The notes under the pieces are model-generated. The model had not been told where the DNA came from and made no database searches. It saw only the letters and a list, made by a program, of their open reading frames with translations. Shown piece by piece: positions 1 through 6,305 of a stretch of 64,000 nucleotides of DNA (position 1 is the stretch's first letter; every line of letters starts with the position of its first letter). Origin of the DNA: Bacteroidaceae bacterium (GTDB taxonomy: Bacteria; Bacteroidota; Bacteroidia; Bacteroidales; Bacteroidaceae). The stretch is taken from assembly GCA_017936265.1 (NCBI GenBank), contig JAGBFX010000030.1, positions 1 through 64,000 on the forward strand, written 5' to 3'. Position numbers and translations under genes: made by a program.

Positions 1-580
1 TCTTCATCTCGGCCTCGCCGTACAGTATCATACACTCTCTCAAGAAATCTGGTTGCTGTGAGGCTTGCTGGGTAAACAGGTTTGGCATCTGCATTAGGGT
101 TCTAAAGAAAGACGGATCGCTGTGGGTATTATTATTGAAACCTCTCGTGACAAATATTTTCTGTGCGGAAGCACTTATTTCATTTTCGTAATAATAACGC
201 TCCGTCTCGAATGTAGCATAGTGAGGATCTTCCTGCGGAGTAACAGTCAGCCCGGTATGGTACTGTGGCTCGCTCCAATTATTAGAAGATGGAAAGTTGG
301 GGATAAAGTCATATCCATCTGATATTACAGCCATCATTTCCTGACCTATAGGGTGGGATTCCCAATTGAAAATAAGATTTCCTTTGCCGGTCTCATCTTT
401 CCATACGGCACGCGTGCCCGCGGCATCGGCAGTGCCGAAAGTGAGTCGTACAAGCTTACCCTCAGCGGGTGTGTCGGGCACGATGTCGTCCTGCTGGCAA
501 GAGGTGATGAAGAGTACAGATAACAGATAACAGAGTACAGGTGTTATTCTGCTCTTATTTGCTTTTTTGGTTATTCTCAT
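1..580 (-). CDS. Fimbrillin-like surface lipoprotein (3' end outside window)
   Basis: Partial gene read from an ATG at 580 and still open at base 1; 193 residues are visible. The N-terminus has a basic start, a hydrophobic stretch and a lipobox ending FITSC (Cys28), so it should be a lipidated, exported protein. Shortly after comes GTRAVW (about residues 55-60), the TRA motif common near the mature start of Mfa-like/fimbrillin proteins of Bacteroidales, followed by an aromatic- and Asn-rich stretch. I infer a fimbrial subunit or related adhesin. It lies downstream of a hairpin-rich non-coding region and a 53-residue ORF on the same strand, probably one locus. The C-terminal half, which would separate shaft, tip and anchor subunits, is not visible. 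Confidence 0.7.
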   Translation of the reverse strand, partial: MRITKKANKSRITPVLCYLLSVLFITSCQQDDIVPDTPAEGKLVRLTFGTADAAGTRAVWKDETGKGNLIFNWESHPIGQEMMAVISDGYDFIPNFPSSNNWSEPQYHTGLTVTPQEDPHYATFETERYYYENEISASAQKIFVTRGFNNNTHSDPSFFRTLMQMPNLFTQQASQQPDFLRECMILYGEAEMK

Positions 581-614
581 ATTTACAGTTGTTTATTGTT
601 TTTCAATTATTATT

Positions 615-689
615 TGTCATATCGAACGTATGTGAGATATCTCGGTTCGTGAAATTCTTTGAGATTCCTCCCTGCGGTTCGGAATGACA
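615..689. repeat. Dispersed inverted-repeat element, copy 1
   Basis: Begins TGTCATATCGAAC and ends GTTCGGAATGACA; the ends are inverted repeats with two mismatches. The interior contains ATCTCGG and GAGATTCCTC. The same scheme recurs at 889-967, and right-hand halves occur at 1723-1757 and 1795-1822. Short elements with TGTCATTTCGAAC-like ends occur between genes in many bacterial genomes; that is general knowledge, not a search result. Confidence 0.65.
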
Positions 690-755
690 AGAACGCAAGG
701 CATTCTATTTTTCATTTCCACAAATTGACTCGTTTTGCCTATCGCAACCTTCGTT

Positions 756-861
756 CCAGCGGATGACACATCCGCTGGTGTTGAGGCAGGGGTTTGCAAC
801 CCCTTATACTCTATCGGGTCATAGACCCTGATGCTCGTTGACGGCGGATAACATATCCGCC
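756..861. repeat. Array of four short hairpins
   Basis: Four perfect palindromes follow one another: 756-778 (CCAGCGGAT/ATCCGCTGG arms), 789-803 (GGGGTT/AACCCC), 816-828 (GGGTC/GACCC) and 843-861 (GGCGGAT/ATCCGCC). Spacers are 10-14 bases. The last belongs to a 24-base unit repeated at 1008-1031. The layout resembles REP/BIME-type clusters and could act as a structured RNA upstream of the fimbrillin-like gene. Confidence 0.65.
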
Positions 862-888
862 GAGACAGAACGCGGTTCTCTACTGTCT

Positions 889-967
889 TGCCATTTTGAA
901 CGCAGTGAAAAATCTCGGTTCGCGCGGGTTTGAGATCCCTCGTCGCTCACGCTCTGTCGGGATGACA
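889..967. repeat. Dispersed inverted-repeat element, copy 2
   Basis: Same layout as the copy at 615-689: starts TGCCATTTTGAAC, contains AATCTCGG and GAGATCCCTCGTCGCT, and ends GTCGGGATGACA. It has diverged from copy 1 in the interior, so it is a family member rather than a recent duplication. Confidence 0.6.
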
Positions 968-1007
968 GGTATGCGGTTATCTCTTTGCTTCCCTGAGACT
1001 CATACCC

Positions 1008-1031
1008 GGCGGATAACATATCCGCCGAGAC
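1008..1031. repeat. 24-base palindromic unit, second copy
   Basis: Identical over 24 bases to 843-866. Its core is a hairpin with GGCGGAT and ATCCGCC arms and a five-base loop. Confidence 0.7.
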
Positions 1032-1087
1032 GGAACTTCGTCTATGCTGCACGCGACCTATTGCTGCAAAACTCGCGATAGTGCGAT

Positions 1088-1249
1088 TTATTTCCATAAA
1101 TCGCCCCATTGCCCGCGACGTTCAGGAGCGCCACCGAACTCGCTATCGTCGCTATCCTGTGCATTACCTGTAAAGGAAGCTGCCAATATCTGGGAAGTCT
1201 CAATCTCCACCAGCGTCATTACAGGCGGTGTGTAAAATTCTTTTTTCAT
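1088..1249 (-). CDS. Small hypothetical protein beside fimbrillin-like gene
   Basis: 53 residues. I chose the ATG at 1249 (MKKEFYTPP...) because the longer reading upstream is only translated repeat DNA. The protein has a Tyr-x-x-Pro start, a middle part ending ILAASFTG, an acidic stretch (DSDDSEFGG) and a C-terminus with two tryptophans. Short proteins with a lysine-rich Y..P start and an ILAAS-like middle are frequent next to fimbrillin-like lipoproteins in Bacteroidales, from memory; no function is known to me. It has no clear signal peptide or domain. It shares strand with the fimbrillin-like gene 507 bases downstream and may be on the same transcript. Real but unexplained. Confidence 0.55.
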   Translation of the reverse strand: MKKEFYTPPVMTLVEIETSQILAASFTGNAQDSDDSEFGGAPERRGQWGDLWK

Positions 1250-1263
1250 AAAGTTTATTTTTA

Positions 1264-1357
1264 GCCCCACCCCGGCCCTCCCCAATAGGGAGGGAGTTGG
1301 TAAAGCGATTAACGGCCCCACCCCAGCCCTCCCCAATAGGGAGGGAGTTGGTAAAGC
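1264..1357. repeat. 43-base direct repeat, two copies 51 bases apart
   Basis: Copies at 1264-1306 and 1315-1357 differ at one base. Each begins GCCCCACCCC and carries a hairpin with CCCTCCC and GGGAGGG arms around CAATA, then ends GTTGGTAAAGC. The pair lies just upstream of the start of the 53-residue ORF. Confidence 0.8.
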
Positions 1358-1417
1358 TATTACACAATTTAATTATTTCTCTCTTCTATTTTCATTATTA
1401 TCTTCTCTTCTTTTAAG

Positions 1418-1436
1418 CCCTCTCTGTGGGAGAGGG
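1418..1436. repeat. Hairpin related to the 43-base repeat
   Basis: CCCTCTC and GAGAGGG arms around TGTGG, followed by TTTGGGTGAGGC. Similar in design to the hairpin inside the 43-base repeat; this sort of CCCTCTC...GAGAGGGTTxGGGTGAGG sequence recurs between genes in diverse bacteria. Confidence 0.5.
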
Positions 1437-1722
1437 TTTGGGTGAGGCTCCAAAAAAAGCGCTTCCGCAGGGCACGTTGCTGTGCTGCACGATAGCGCAT
1501 TATATCTTATATTTTATATCTAAATTCAGGGGGGGGACTTGCAAGACATTATAATTCAACATATTACAATGCAAGCAAGAAAACTTGCCTACTACCCGTC
1601 CCGGGCTGTTGCTGTATATGGTGTTACCGGTTTGCATCTGTATTTCTCAGTTGTTTGTTTTTAGTTTATAAAGTGCACCAAGGGGTGCTAACGCTGAAAG
1701 GAGAAAGCAGAAAGGAGAAACA

Positions 1723-1757
1723 GAGATCCCTCGTCGCTACGCTCTGTCGGGATGACA
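1723..1757. repeat. Half copy of the TGTCAT element
   Basis: Matches the right half of the copy at 889-967 (GAGATCCCTCGTCGCT, then GTCGGGATGACA) with one base missing. Confidence 0.6.
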
Positions 1758-1794
1758 AGCACGCAATTATCTTTATTCTTTCATCTGCGTCTTT

Positions 1795-1822
1795 GAGATC
1801 CTTCACTTTGCTCAGGATGACA
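1795..1822. repeat. Second half copy of the TGTCAT element
   Basis: GAGATCCTTCACTTTGCTC followed by AGGATGACA; a shorter, more diverged right half of the same family, 38 bases after the previous one. Confidence 0.5.
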
Positions 1823-1882
1823 GATACGCGATTGTATCTTTGCTCTGTTATCTACTGGCTACGTTTCAACTCCTTTGCAACG

Positions 1883-1914
1883 CAAAAATAGTTAAATTGA
1901 TTCTGTTTTTGCAA
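1883..1914 (-). promoter_or_regulatory. Candidate promoter pointing toward the fimbrillin locus
   Basis: On the minus strand TATTTTTG (1883-1890) fits the Bacteroidetes -7 box TAnnTTTG, with TTG (1912-1914) 21 bases upstream as a -33 element. The next minus-strand ORF starts over 600 bases away, so the transcript would have a long repeat-filled leader. Confidence 0.35.
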
Positions 1915-2024
1915 TGTTAAAAGAGAAAATTCAAGCAATGAAAAGAGCGTTATTCTTTTTTAACTTAAACAGCAGGGGGCGGCCCAAAGACCACCCCCAC
2001 ATATATTCCATAAAGAGAGACGCA

Positions 2025-2312
2025 CTATTTGTTGCGGGTCTTCTCTATCTGAACCTTGATTGCGTCGATAGCGCCAAGCAGGGCATCCTCGAAAGTGTCG
2101 CTGGTCTTGGCAGCAAAGAGTTCACCATTACCGGTAGACAGGCGCAAGGCAACCTCCTTGTTCATCGCTGTCTCGGGCTTAATCAGCTTCATGTTCACGT
2201 CAAGCGCTGTTGCACCCTCGCAAAGTTTCTCCAGCTTCGCAACCTTTTTCTCTACAAACTCCAACAACTGCTGAGTTGCATCAAAATGAACTGATTGAAT
2301 TCTTGTCTCCAT
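2025..2312 (-). CDS. hpf: Ribosome hibernation promoting factor, short form
   Basis: 95 residues, METRIQSVHFDA..., the length and pattern of a short HPF/RaiA (YfiA) protein. Members of this family bind the 30S decoding channel and promote inactive 70S or 100S ribosomes under stress or starvation. The whole protein is the beta-alpha-beta core (VKLEKLCEGA, MNKEVALRL, DTFEDALLGAIDAIKVQIEK); there is no C-terminal dimerisation domain as in long HPF. It follows xerC and rpsU on the same strand, an order common in Bacteroidales, but a 212-base spacer with a hairpin separates it from xerC, so it may have its own signals. Confidence 0.9.
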   Translation of the reverse strand: METRIQSVHFDATQQLLEFVEKKVAKLEKLCEGATALDVNMKLIKPETAMNKEVALRLSTGNGELFAAKTSDTFEDALLGAIDAIKVQIEKTRNK

Positions 2313-2524
2313 AATAAGAACCTGTTTAAATTTTTAAAAATATTTTCTCACAGAAGCCGCATCATCCGTTTCGCCATTTTTTATATTCAAAAATGCCTGT
2401 TTCTTTCTTTTTTCGCGGTTACATAGCCCGCTATGCGCTTTTAAAAAAAACAAATAAACATTCTATTTTGCTCTATAAAAACTACGCGATATAAATTCTA
2501 ACAGCTTCTTAATCCTCCTATTAT
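2313..2524. other. xerC-hpf spacer with a hairpin
   Basis: AT-rich 212 bases. It contains CATAGC (2422-2427), CC, GCTATG (2430-2435), extended by GCG/CGC outer pairs with a bulge. On the minus strand the hairpin is followed by an A-rich run rather than U, so it is a poor intrinsic terminator for xerC and more likely a leader structure of hpf. No clear TAnnTTTG box was found. Confidence 0.45.
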
Positions 2525-3415
2525 TTAATTATTACCGGCTCTTGGATGAGCCTTTACATAACTCTTCTTCAACTCCTCGAATGTCAGATGGGTGTAAATC
2601 TCAGTCGTGGCAAGCCTTTCATGCCCCAACAGTTCCTTCACTACCCCTATCTCAGCCTCATGGTTAAGCATCGCGGTAGCAAAGGAGTGACGTAGCACAT
2701 GCGGGCTCTTCTTTTTAAGTGTCGTGACACCCGCCAGACGCGCGTTTACAATACGGTATACGCGCGAGTTGCTTATGCGCCCACCTTTCGAGGAAAGGAA
2801 CAGCGCACCGGTCGGGCATTGTGCAAAAGCGGCACGCTCTTCAATGTAACCTGCCAGTTCCCTTTTCAGTTCAGCCGCAAAAGGGATGACACGCTGCTTG
2901 TTGCGTTTTCCCAGCACTTTTATTACAGATGCCTGCATATCGACATCCTCGACATCAAGCCCCACAAGCTCCGAAAGACGGAGTCCCGCCTCGTAGAACA
3001 GGACTAGCATCATCCTGTCCCTGCATGCCACATACCCTTCGCCGAATGGGATCTCATCTATCAGCCTGTCAATCTCGCTCTCCTTGACAAAGGTCGGAAG
3101 TCCCTTTCTGCGTTTCGGCCCCTGCAACATCGCAGCAGGGTTGGCAAGCGACGGGTCGCTCCTTTGCAGGTAGTGATAGAACGAACGCAGTGAACTCAGT
3201 TTGCGGCACACCGATGACGGCGAGGCACCTTCATCCATCAGCGCAGCAACCCAGGAGCGCACCACATCGGCATCGACCGTAAAAAAAGTAAGAGACTCAT
3301 CCAAGCAGGCCATGTGGTCCTGAAAAGAACGGAGATCACCTGCATACGCCCTTAACGTATGCGATGAGCAGTTCTTCTCAGCCCTGAGATACCCGATGAA
3401 AGAGTCTATAAACAT
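2525..3415 (-). CDS. xerC: Tyrosine recombinase, XerC/XerD type
   Basis: 296 residues, the usual length for Xer recombinases, which resolve chromosome dimers at dif by strand exchange. The N-terminal SAM-like core-binding domain covers about residues 1-90; the catalytic domain follows. The full active-site set is visible: Arg146 (AGLRLSEL), Lys170 (VLGKRNKQR), His239 and Arg242 (HVLRHSF), His265 (LLGHE) and the nucleophile Tyr274 (IYTH). It sits between rpsU and hpf and has no phage or transposon genes nearby, which favours a housekeeping Xer protein over an element integrase. Whether it is XerC or XerD cannot be settled here. The start codon lies inside a long palindrome. Confidence 0.88.
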   Translation of the reverse strand: MFIDSFIGYLRAEKNCSSHTLRAYAGDLRSFQDHMACLDESLTFFTVDADVVRSWVAALMDEGASPSSVCRKLSSLRSFYHYLQRSDPSLANPAAMLQGPKRRKGLPTFVKESEIDRLIDEIPFGEGYVACRDRMMLVLFYEAGLRLSELVGLDVEDVDMQASVIKVLGKRNKQRVIPFAAELKRELAGYIEERAAFAQCPTGALFLSSKGGRISNSRVYRIVNARLAGVTTLKKKSPHVLRHSFATAMLNHEAEIGVVKELLGHERLATTEIYTHLTFEELKKSYVKAHPRAGNN

Positions 3416-3455
3416 ATTCGTTGCCGAAAGACATGTGTCTTACGGCAACGAATAT
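3414..3455. repeat. Long palindrome covering the xerC start
   Basis: Two 20-base arms with one mismatch around a two-base centre: ATATTCGTTGCCG on the left mirrors CGGCAACGAATAT on the right, with AAGACA/TGTCTT inside. It reaches into the ATG of xerC (3413-3415). As RNA it would fold the ribosome-loading region and part of the start codon into a hairpin. No U-run follows, so it is not a standard terminator for rpsU. Confidence 0.8.
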
Positions 3456-3518
3456 AAATCACTTTAATCTAAAAAACAAGAAAAATATCCGGTTTTTAAG
3501 AATTATTCAGATTGTTTC

Positions 3519-3710
3519 TTACTCCTCGTTTGCACGAAGCTTCTGAACATAGATAGCGTGCTCCATCTTAAGTCTCTTGAGAACTGATGGCTTGTCAAAC
3601 TGCTGACGTGCGCGCAACTCCTTTACTACACCGGTCTTTTCGAATTTTCTCTTGAATTTCTTGAGAGCTCTCTCAATGTTCTCGCCCTCTTTAACAGGTA
3701 CTACAATCAT
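3519..3710 (-). CDS. rpsU: 30S ribosomal protein S21
   Basis: 63 residues, MIVVPVKEGENIERALKKFKR..., a full-length bS21. It binds the 30S platform near the 3' end of 16S rRNA. The basic central helix (KKFKRKFEKTG) and the C-terminal basic segment are typical, including the Leu-Lys-Arg-Leu-Lys repeat. Its promoter is clear just upstream. Downstream, a strong hairpin separates it from xerC, so xerC may be under separate translational control on the same transcript. Confidence 0.95.
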   Translation of the reverse strand: MIVVPVKEGENIERALKKFKRKFEKTGVVKELRARQQFDKPSVLKRLKMEHAIYVQKLRANEE

Positions 3711-3763
3711 TTCCTATTTTATTTATTTAGTTTATATTATTTCACTTTAGACAAAATGCAGCG

Positions 3764-3794
3764 CAAAAGTAGATACAATTTCTCAATTGGCAAA
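3764..3794 (-). promoter_or_regulatory. rpsU promoter
   Basis: Minus-strand TACTTTTG (3764-3771) is a -7 box of the TAnnTTTG type, with TTTG (3791-3794) exactly 19 bases upstream as the -33 element. Start would be about 3757, giving a leader of about 45 bases before rpsU. Confidence 0.7.
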
Positions 3795-3907
3795 ACATTT
3801 ACGCTTTTTTTTGCACAAAAAAGAGAAAACCGCGTTCTATGTTTAATGTTCTGAGACCGATGCTGCAATCAAGGAGAAGCGAGCAGGCACCCCTGACACA
3901 TATATAA

Positions 3908-3940
3908 GTGGGTGACCCAAAAGTAAAATGGGTCACCCAC
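3908..3940 (-). terminator. Terminator after mdh
   Basis: Perfect 12-base arms (GTGGGTGACCCA at 3908-3919; TGGGTCACCCAC at 3929-3940) around nine bases, placed 28 bases past the mdh stop. On the minus strand it is followed by TTATATAT, a weak U-tract. Confidence 0.65.
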
Positions 3941-3968
3941 CTTGTGTATTAATAACAACTCTCTTTTA

Positions 3969-4961
3969 TCAGAGGTTAGGATTGATGCTGCTCCACTCAG
4001 AAACCGCAGGAACGATATTCAAAGTAACGAGCTCGTCACGCATCTTGCAGAGGTGCTCATAGCTTGCATCGAGCTTTGCAATCTCCTCGGGAGTACCTAC
4101 CGGCATCTTGTATGAACAACCGTTCACGTCAAGAACTGTATCCATAGCCATCATGATGTGGTTGTACTTCTCGTTTGACACGTATGTACCTGCTGGATAA
4201 CGGAATGTCTCACCACCCATAACCGAGCGAATCATCTCGACAGAGAGGTATGAAGGGCTCTGGAATGATGAACGGCCACGGAGCTTGATGATAGCCGCAC
4301 CACCCTGCGTAACGTCTTTCTTCATCTGCTCCCACTCCTCAGCGGGGAACTCAGCTGTACCGATGAGATCTGTCAATGGCTTGCCGGCAATCTTTACAGC
4401 GCTGCCGAATACAGCCATCTGCTCACCGTGGCCACCATATGTAGCGCAACCTGTAACCTCGTTCATCATTACACCGAACTTCTTTGCAAGGGCATTCTGA
4501 AGACGTGTAGAATCAAGGCCGGCAAGTGTTGTAACCTGACCCGGTTTCAAGCCTGAATAAAGCAAGGTAACAAGACCTGTAAGGTCGGCAGGGTTAAAGA
4601 TGATGACAACGTGCTTTACATCGGGGCAGTATGTCTTGATATTCTTGCCAAGTTCCTCGGCAATCTTGCAGTTACCGGCCAAAAGGTCCTCGCGTGTCAT
4701 ACCCTCCTTACGTGGAGCACCACCTGAAGAGATGATATACTTTGCATCCTTGAATGCCTCGGCAACGTCTGTTGTAGCTGTGATGTTCACATCATCGAAA
4801 CCGCTCTGGCGCATCTCCTCGGCAACGCCCTCCGGAGAGAACACATCATAGAGGCAGAGGTTAGTTGTCAAGCCCATCATAAGAGCTGACTGAGCCATAT
4901 TAGAACCAATCATGCCGGCAGCTCCGACAATCACCAATTTCTCGTTTGTTAAATACTGCAT
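3969..4961 (-). CDS. mdh: Malate dehydrogenase (NAD)
   Basis: 330 residues of the lactate/malate dehydrogenase family; interconverts malate and oxaloacetate with NAD(H) in the cytoplasm, in these anaerobes mainly in the reductive branch toward fumarate and succinate. The nucleotide-binding loop is GAAGMIG (residues 13-19). Substrate arginines Arg84 and Arg90 lie in PRKEGMTRED, Asn123 in IFNPAD, Arg153 in STRLQ, and the proton-relay His178 in TYGGHGE. The arginine loop identifies malate rather than lactate specificity. It is a single gene flanked by a terminator and a 118-base gap from waaA; I found no clear promoter box. Confidence 0.93.
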   Translation of the reverse strand: MQYLTNEKLVIVGAAGMIGSNMAQSALMMGLTTNLCLYDVFSPEGVAEEMRQSGFDDVNITATTDVAEAFKDAKYIISSGGAPRKEGMTREDLLAGNCKIAEELGKNIKTYCPDVKHVVIIFNPADLTGLVTLLYSGLKPGQVTTLAGLDSTRLQNALAKKFGVMMNEVTGCATYGGHGEQMAVFGSAVKIAGKPLTDLIGTAEFPAEEWEQMKKDVTQGGAAIIKLRGRSSFQSPSYLSVEMIRSVMGGETFRYPAGTYVSNEKYNHIMMAMDTVLDVNGCSYKMPVGTPEEIAKLDASYEHLCKMRDELVTLNIVPAVSEWSSINPNL

Positions 4962-5079
4962 AACTTAAAATTTTAAAGGTTATCGTTATAATTTCACTTG
5001 TTTCTTACAATAAAAGGCAAACTGCGCTAATATATGAAAATATCGCAATAAACGGCTGCAATTAACAATGTTTAATCAA

Positions 5080-6303
5080 TTACAGCCCCAACGCCTTGAA
5101 TATTTTTGCCGAAGCTCCTGCATTGTCCGCCACGTAGCTACCGGCAGCCTTTCCCGCAGTCTCAAGCGCCTGGGCATCGGCAGCAAAGAGGTCCATCCTT
5201 TCGGCAAGAGCAATCGTGTTCGCAATTTCAATTCCACCGCCGCACGCCTTTAGAGCCTGCGCCTCCTGGAACTTTCTGTTATTCGGTCCGAAGAACACCG
5301 GAACGCCATAGACCGCAGCCTCAAGCACATTGTGTATGCCGACGCCGAAACCGCCGCCCACATACGCAACATCGCCATAGCGGTATATCGACGAGAGCAG
5401 TCCATAGCAGTCAATTATGAGACAGTCGGCCTCGCGCACATCCTCTATCGTAGCTTTTGTATATCGCACACAACGTCCTTCGTACTGCCCCTGAATCTTC
5501 TTGACACGCTCATCATCGACCTCATGCGACGCGATAATCATCTTCCACTCTCTGTGTCTGTTGAAGTAAGGCATGTATATCGCCTCGTCCTCGCCCCAAG
5601 AACTTCCCACAACAAAGACTTTCCGCTCTCCCTCGACAAAGGCATCGACAAGAGGCAACTGCCTTGCCTGTTCAAGAATCTTTATCACACGGTCGAAACG
5701 CGTATCGCCGACAACCGTCGCATTGGTGACACCTATCGTACGGAGAAGCTCCTTTGACTTGTCATTCTGGACAAACAGATGATTGAACGAATGCAGTGCC
5801 AGACGGTAGCGTCCGCCCCATGGTTTGAAGAAAGTCTGCTCTTTGCGGAAAATTGAAGAGACACTGTACACCGGCACATTCCTCTTCTTGAGCCCAGAAA
5901 GAAAGTTTATCCAGAACTCATATTTTATAAAGAACGCCATCTTGGGATTAAGGATATCGAGGAAGCGTCTGACATTACACTTTGTATCGAACGGCAGATA
6001 GCACACGATATCGGCCTGCTGGTAGTTCTTGGCTGGATTGTAGCCCGATGGAGAGAAGAACGTGAGCACTACCCTGTACTCGGGATGCTCCGCCCTCAAT
6101 TTCTCAATCATGGGACGCCCCTGTTCGAACTCTCCGAGTGAAGAAGCATGGAACCAGACATAATCCGTGCCGGGCTTTACCTTCTCCTTGAGCAAGGAGA
6201 ATATCTCCTTATGCCCCTTGAGCATCGATGCAGCCTTCTTGTGCCCGAAGAATGCGGCCAGTTTCACGAAGGCTATATACAGATAGATTCCTAATGTATA
6301 CAT
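5080..6303 (-). CDS. waaA: 3-deoxy-D-manno-octulosonate (Kdo) transferase
   Basis: 407 residues, GT30 family. Transfers Kdo from CMP-Kdo to lipid A precursor at the inner-membrane face, the first step of LPS core assembly. A hydrophobic N-terminal segment (about residues 5-20) should anchor it. The catalytic glutamate is Glu58 in HASSLGEFEQGRP; the second Rossmann domain shows VGDTRFDRV and the CMP-binding part GGGFGVGIHNVLEA followed by FGPNNRKFQEA. It begins two bases after the gltX stop, so the two are co-transcribed; linkage of gltX and waaA is seen in other Bacteroidales. Confidence 0.93.
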   Translation of the reverse strand: MYTLGIYLYIAFVKLAAFFGHKKAASMLKGHKEIFSLLKEKVKPGTDYVWFHASSLGEFEQGRPMIEKLRAEHPEYRVVLTFFSPSGYNPAKNYQQADIVCYLPFDTKCNVRRFLDILNPKMAFFIKYEFWINFLSGLKKRNVPVYSVSSIFRKEQTFFKPWGGRYRLALHSFNHLFVQNDKSKELLRTIGVTNATVVGDTRFDRVIKILEQARQLPLVDAFVEGERKVFVVGSSWGEDEAIYMPYFNRHREWKMIIASHEVDDERVKKIQGQYEGRCVRYTKATIEDVREADCLIIDCYGLLSSIYRYGDVAYVGGGFGVGIHNVLEAAVYGVPVFFGPNNRKFQEAQALKACGGGIEIANTIALAERMDLFAADAQALETAGKAAGSYVADNAGASAKIFKALGL

Positions 6304-6305
6304 GA

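Larger units (their letters stand above)
581..1087. other. 507-base non-coding stretch, rich in palindromes
   Basis: Lies between the fimbrillin-like gene and the small ORF at 1088-1249. I see no plausible gene: the ORFs here are short and run across repeats. It holds two copies of a TGTCAT...ATGACA inverted-repeat element, a run of four hairpins (756-861), and a 24-base palindromic unit present twice (843-866 and 1008-1031). On the minus strand this would be an mRNA leader or intercistronic spacer for the fimbrillin-like gene. Confidence 0.7.
1250..2024. other. 775-base non-coding stretch with repeats
   Basis: Between the small ORF and the 3' end of hpf. It contains a 43-base direct repeat in two copies (1264-1357), a related hairpin (1418-1436), a run of eight G (1529-1536), two half-elements of the TGTCAT family (1723-1757, 1795-1822) and a promoter-like pair (1883-1914). 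The ORF at 1655-1891 on the plus strand crosses these repeats and is not convincing. I see no tRNA here. Confidence 0.65.

Noticed and set aside
122..322. Plus-strand ORF of 66 residues at the left edge
   Set aside because: It is antisense to the fimbrillin-like lipoprotein, which has a lipobox and the TRA motif on the minus strand.
819..1109. Minus-strand ORF of 96 residues over the hairpin array
   Set aside because: It runs through palindromic repeats, and its sequence repeats SVSADMLSA because of the duplicated DNA rather than a protein family.
1655..1891. Plus-strand ORF of 78 residues
   Set aside because: Covers two half copies of a dispersed repeat and has no family pattern; no start signal fits.
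3414..3455. A dif site next to xerC
   Set aside because: dif has two arms of about 11 bases with a six- to eight-base centre and is not near-perfectly palindromic over 20-base arms; the structure fits an RNA hairpin better.
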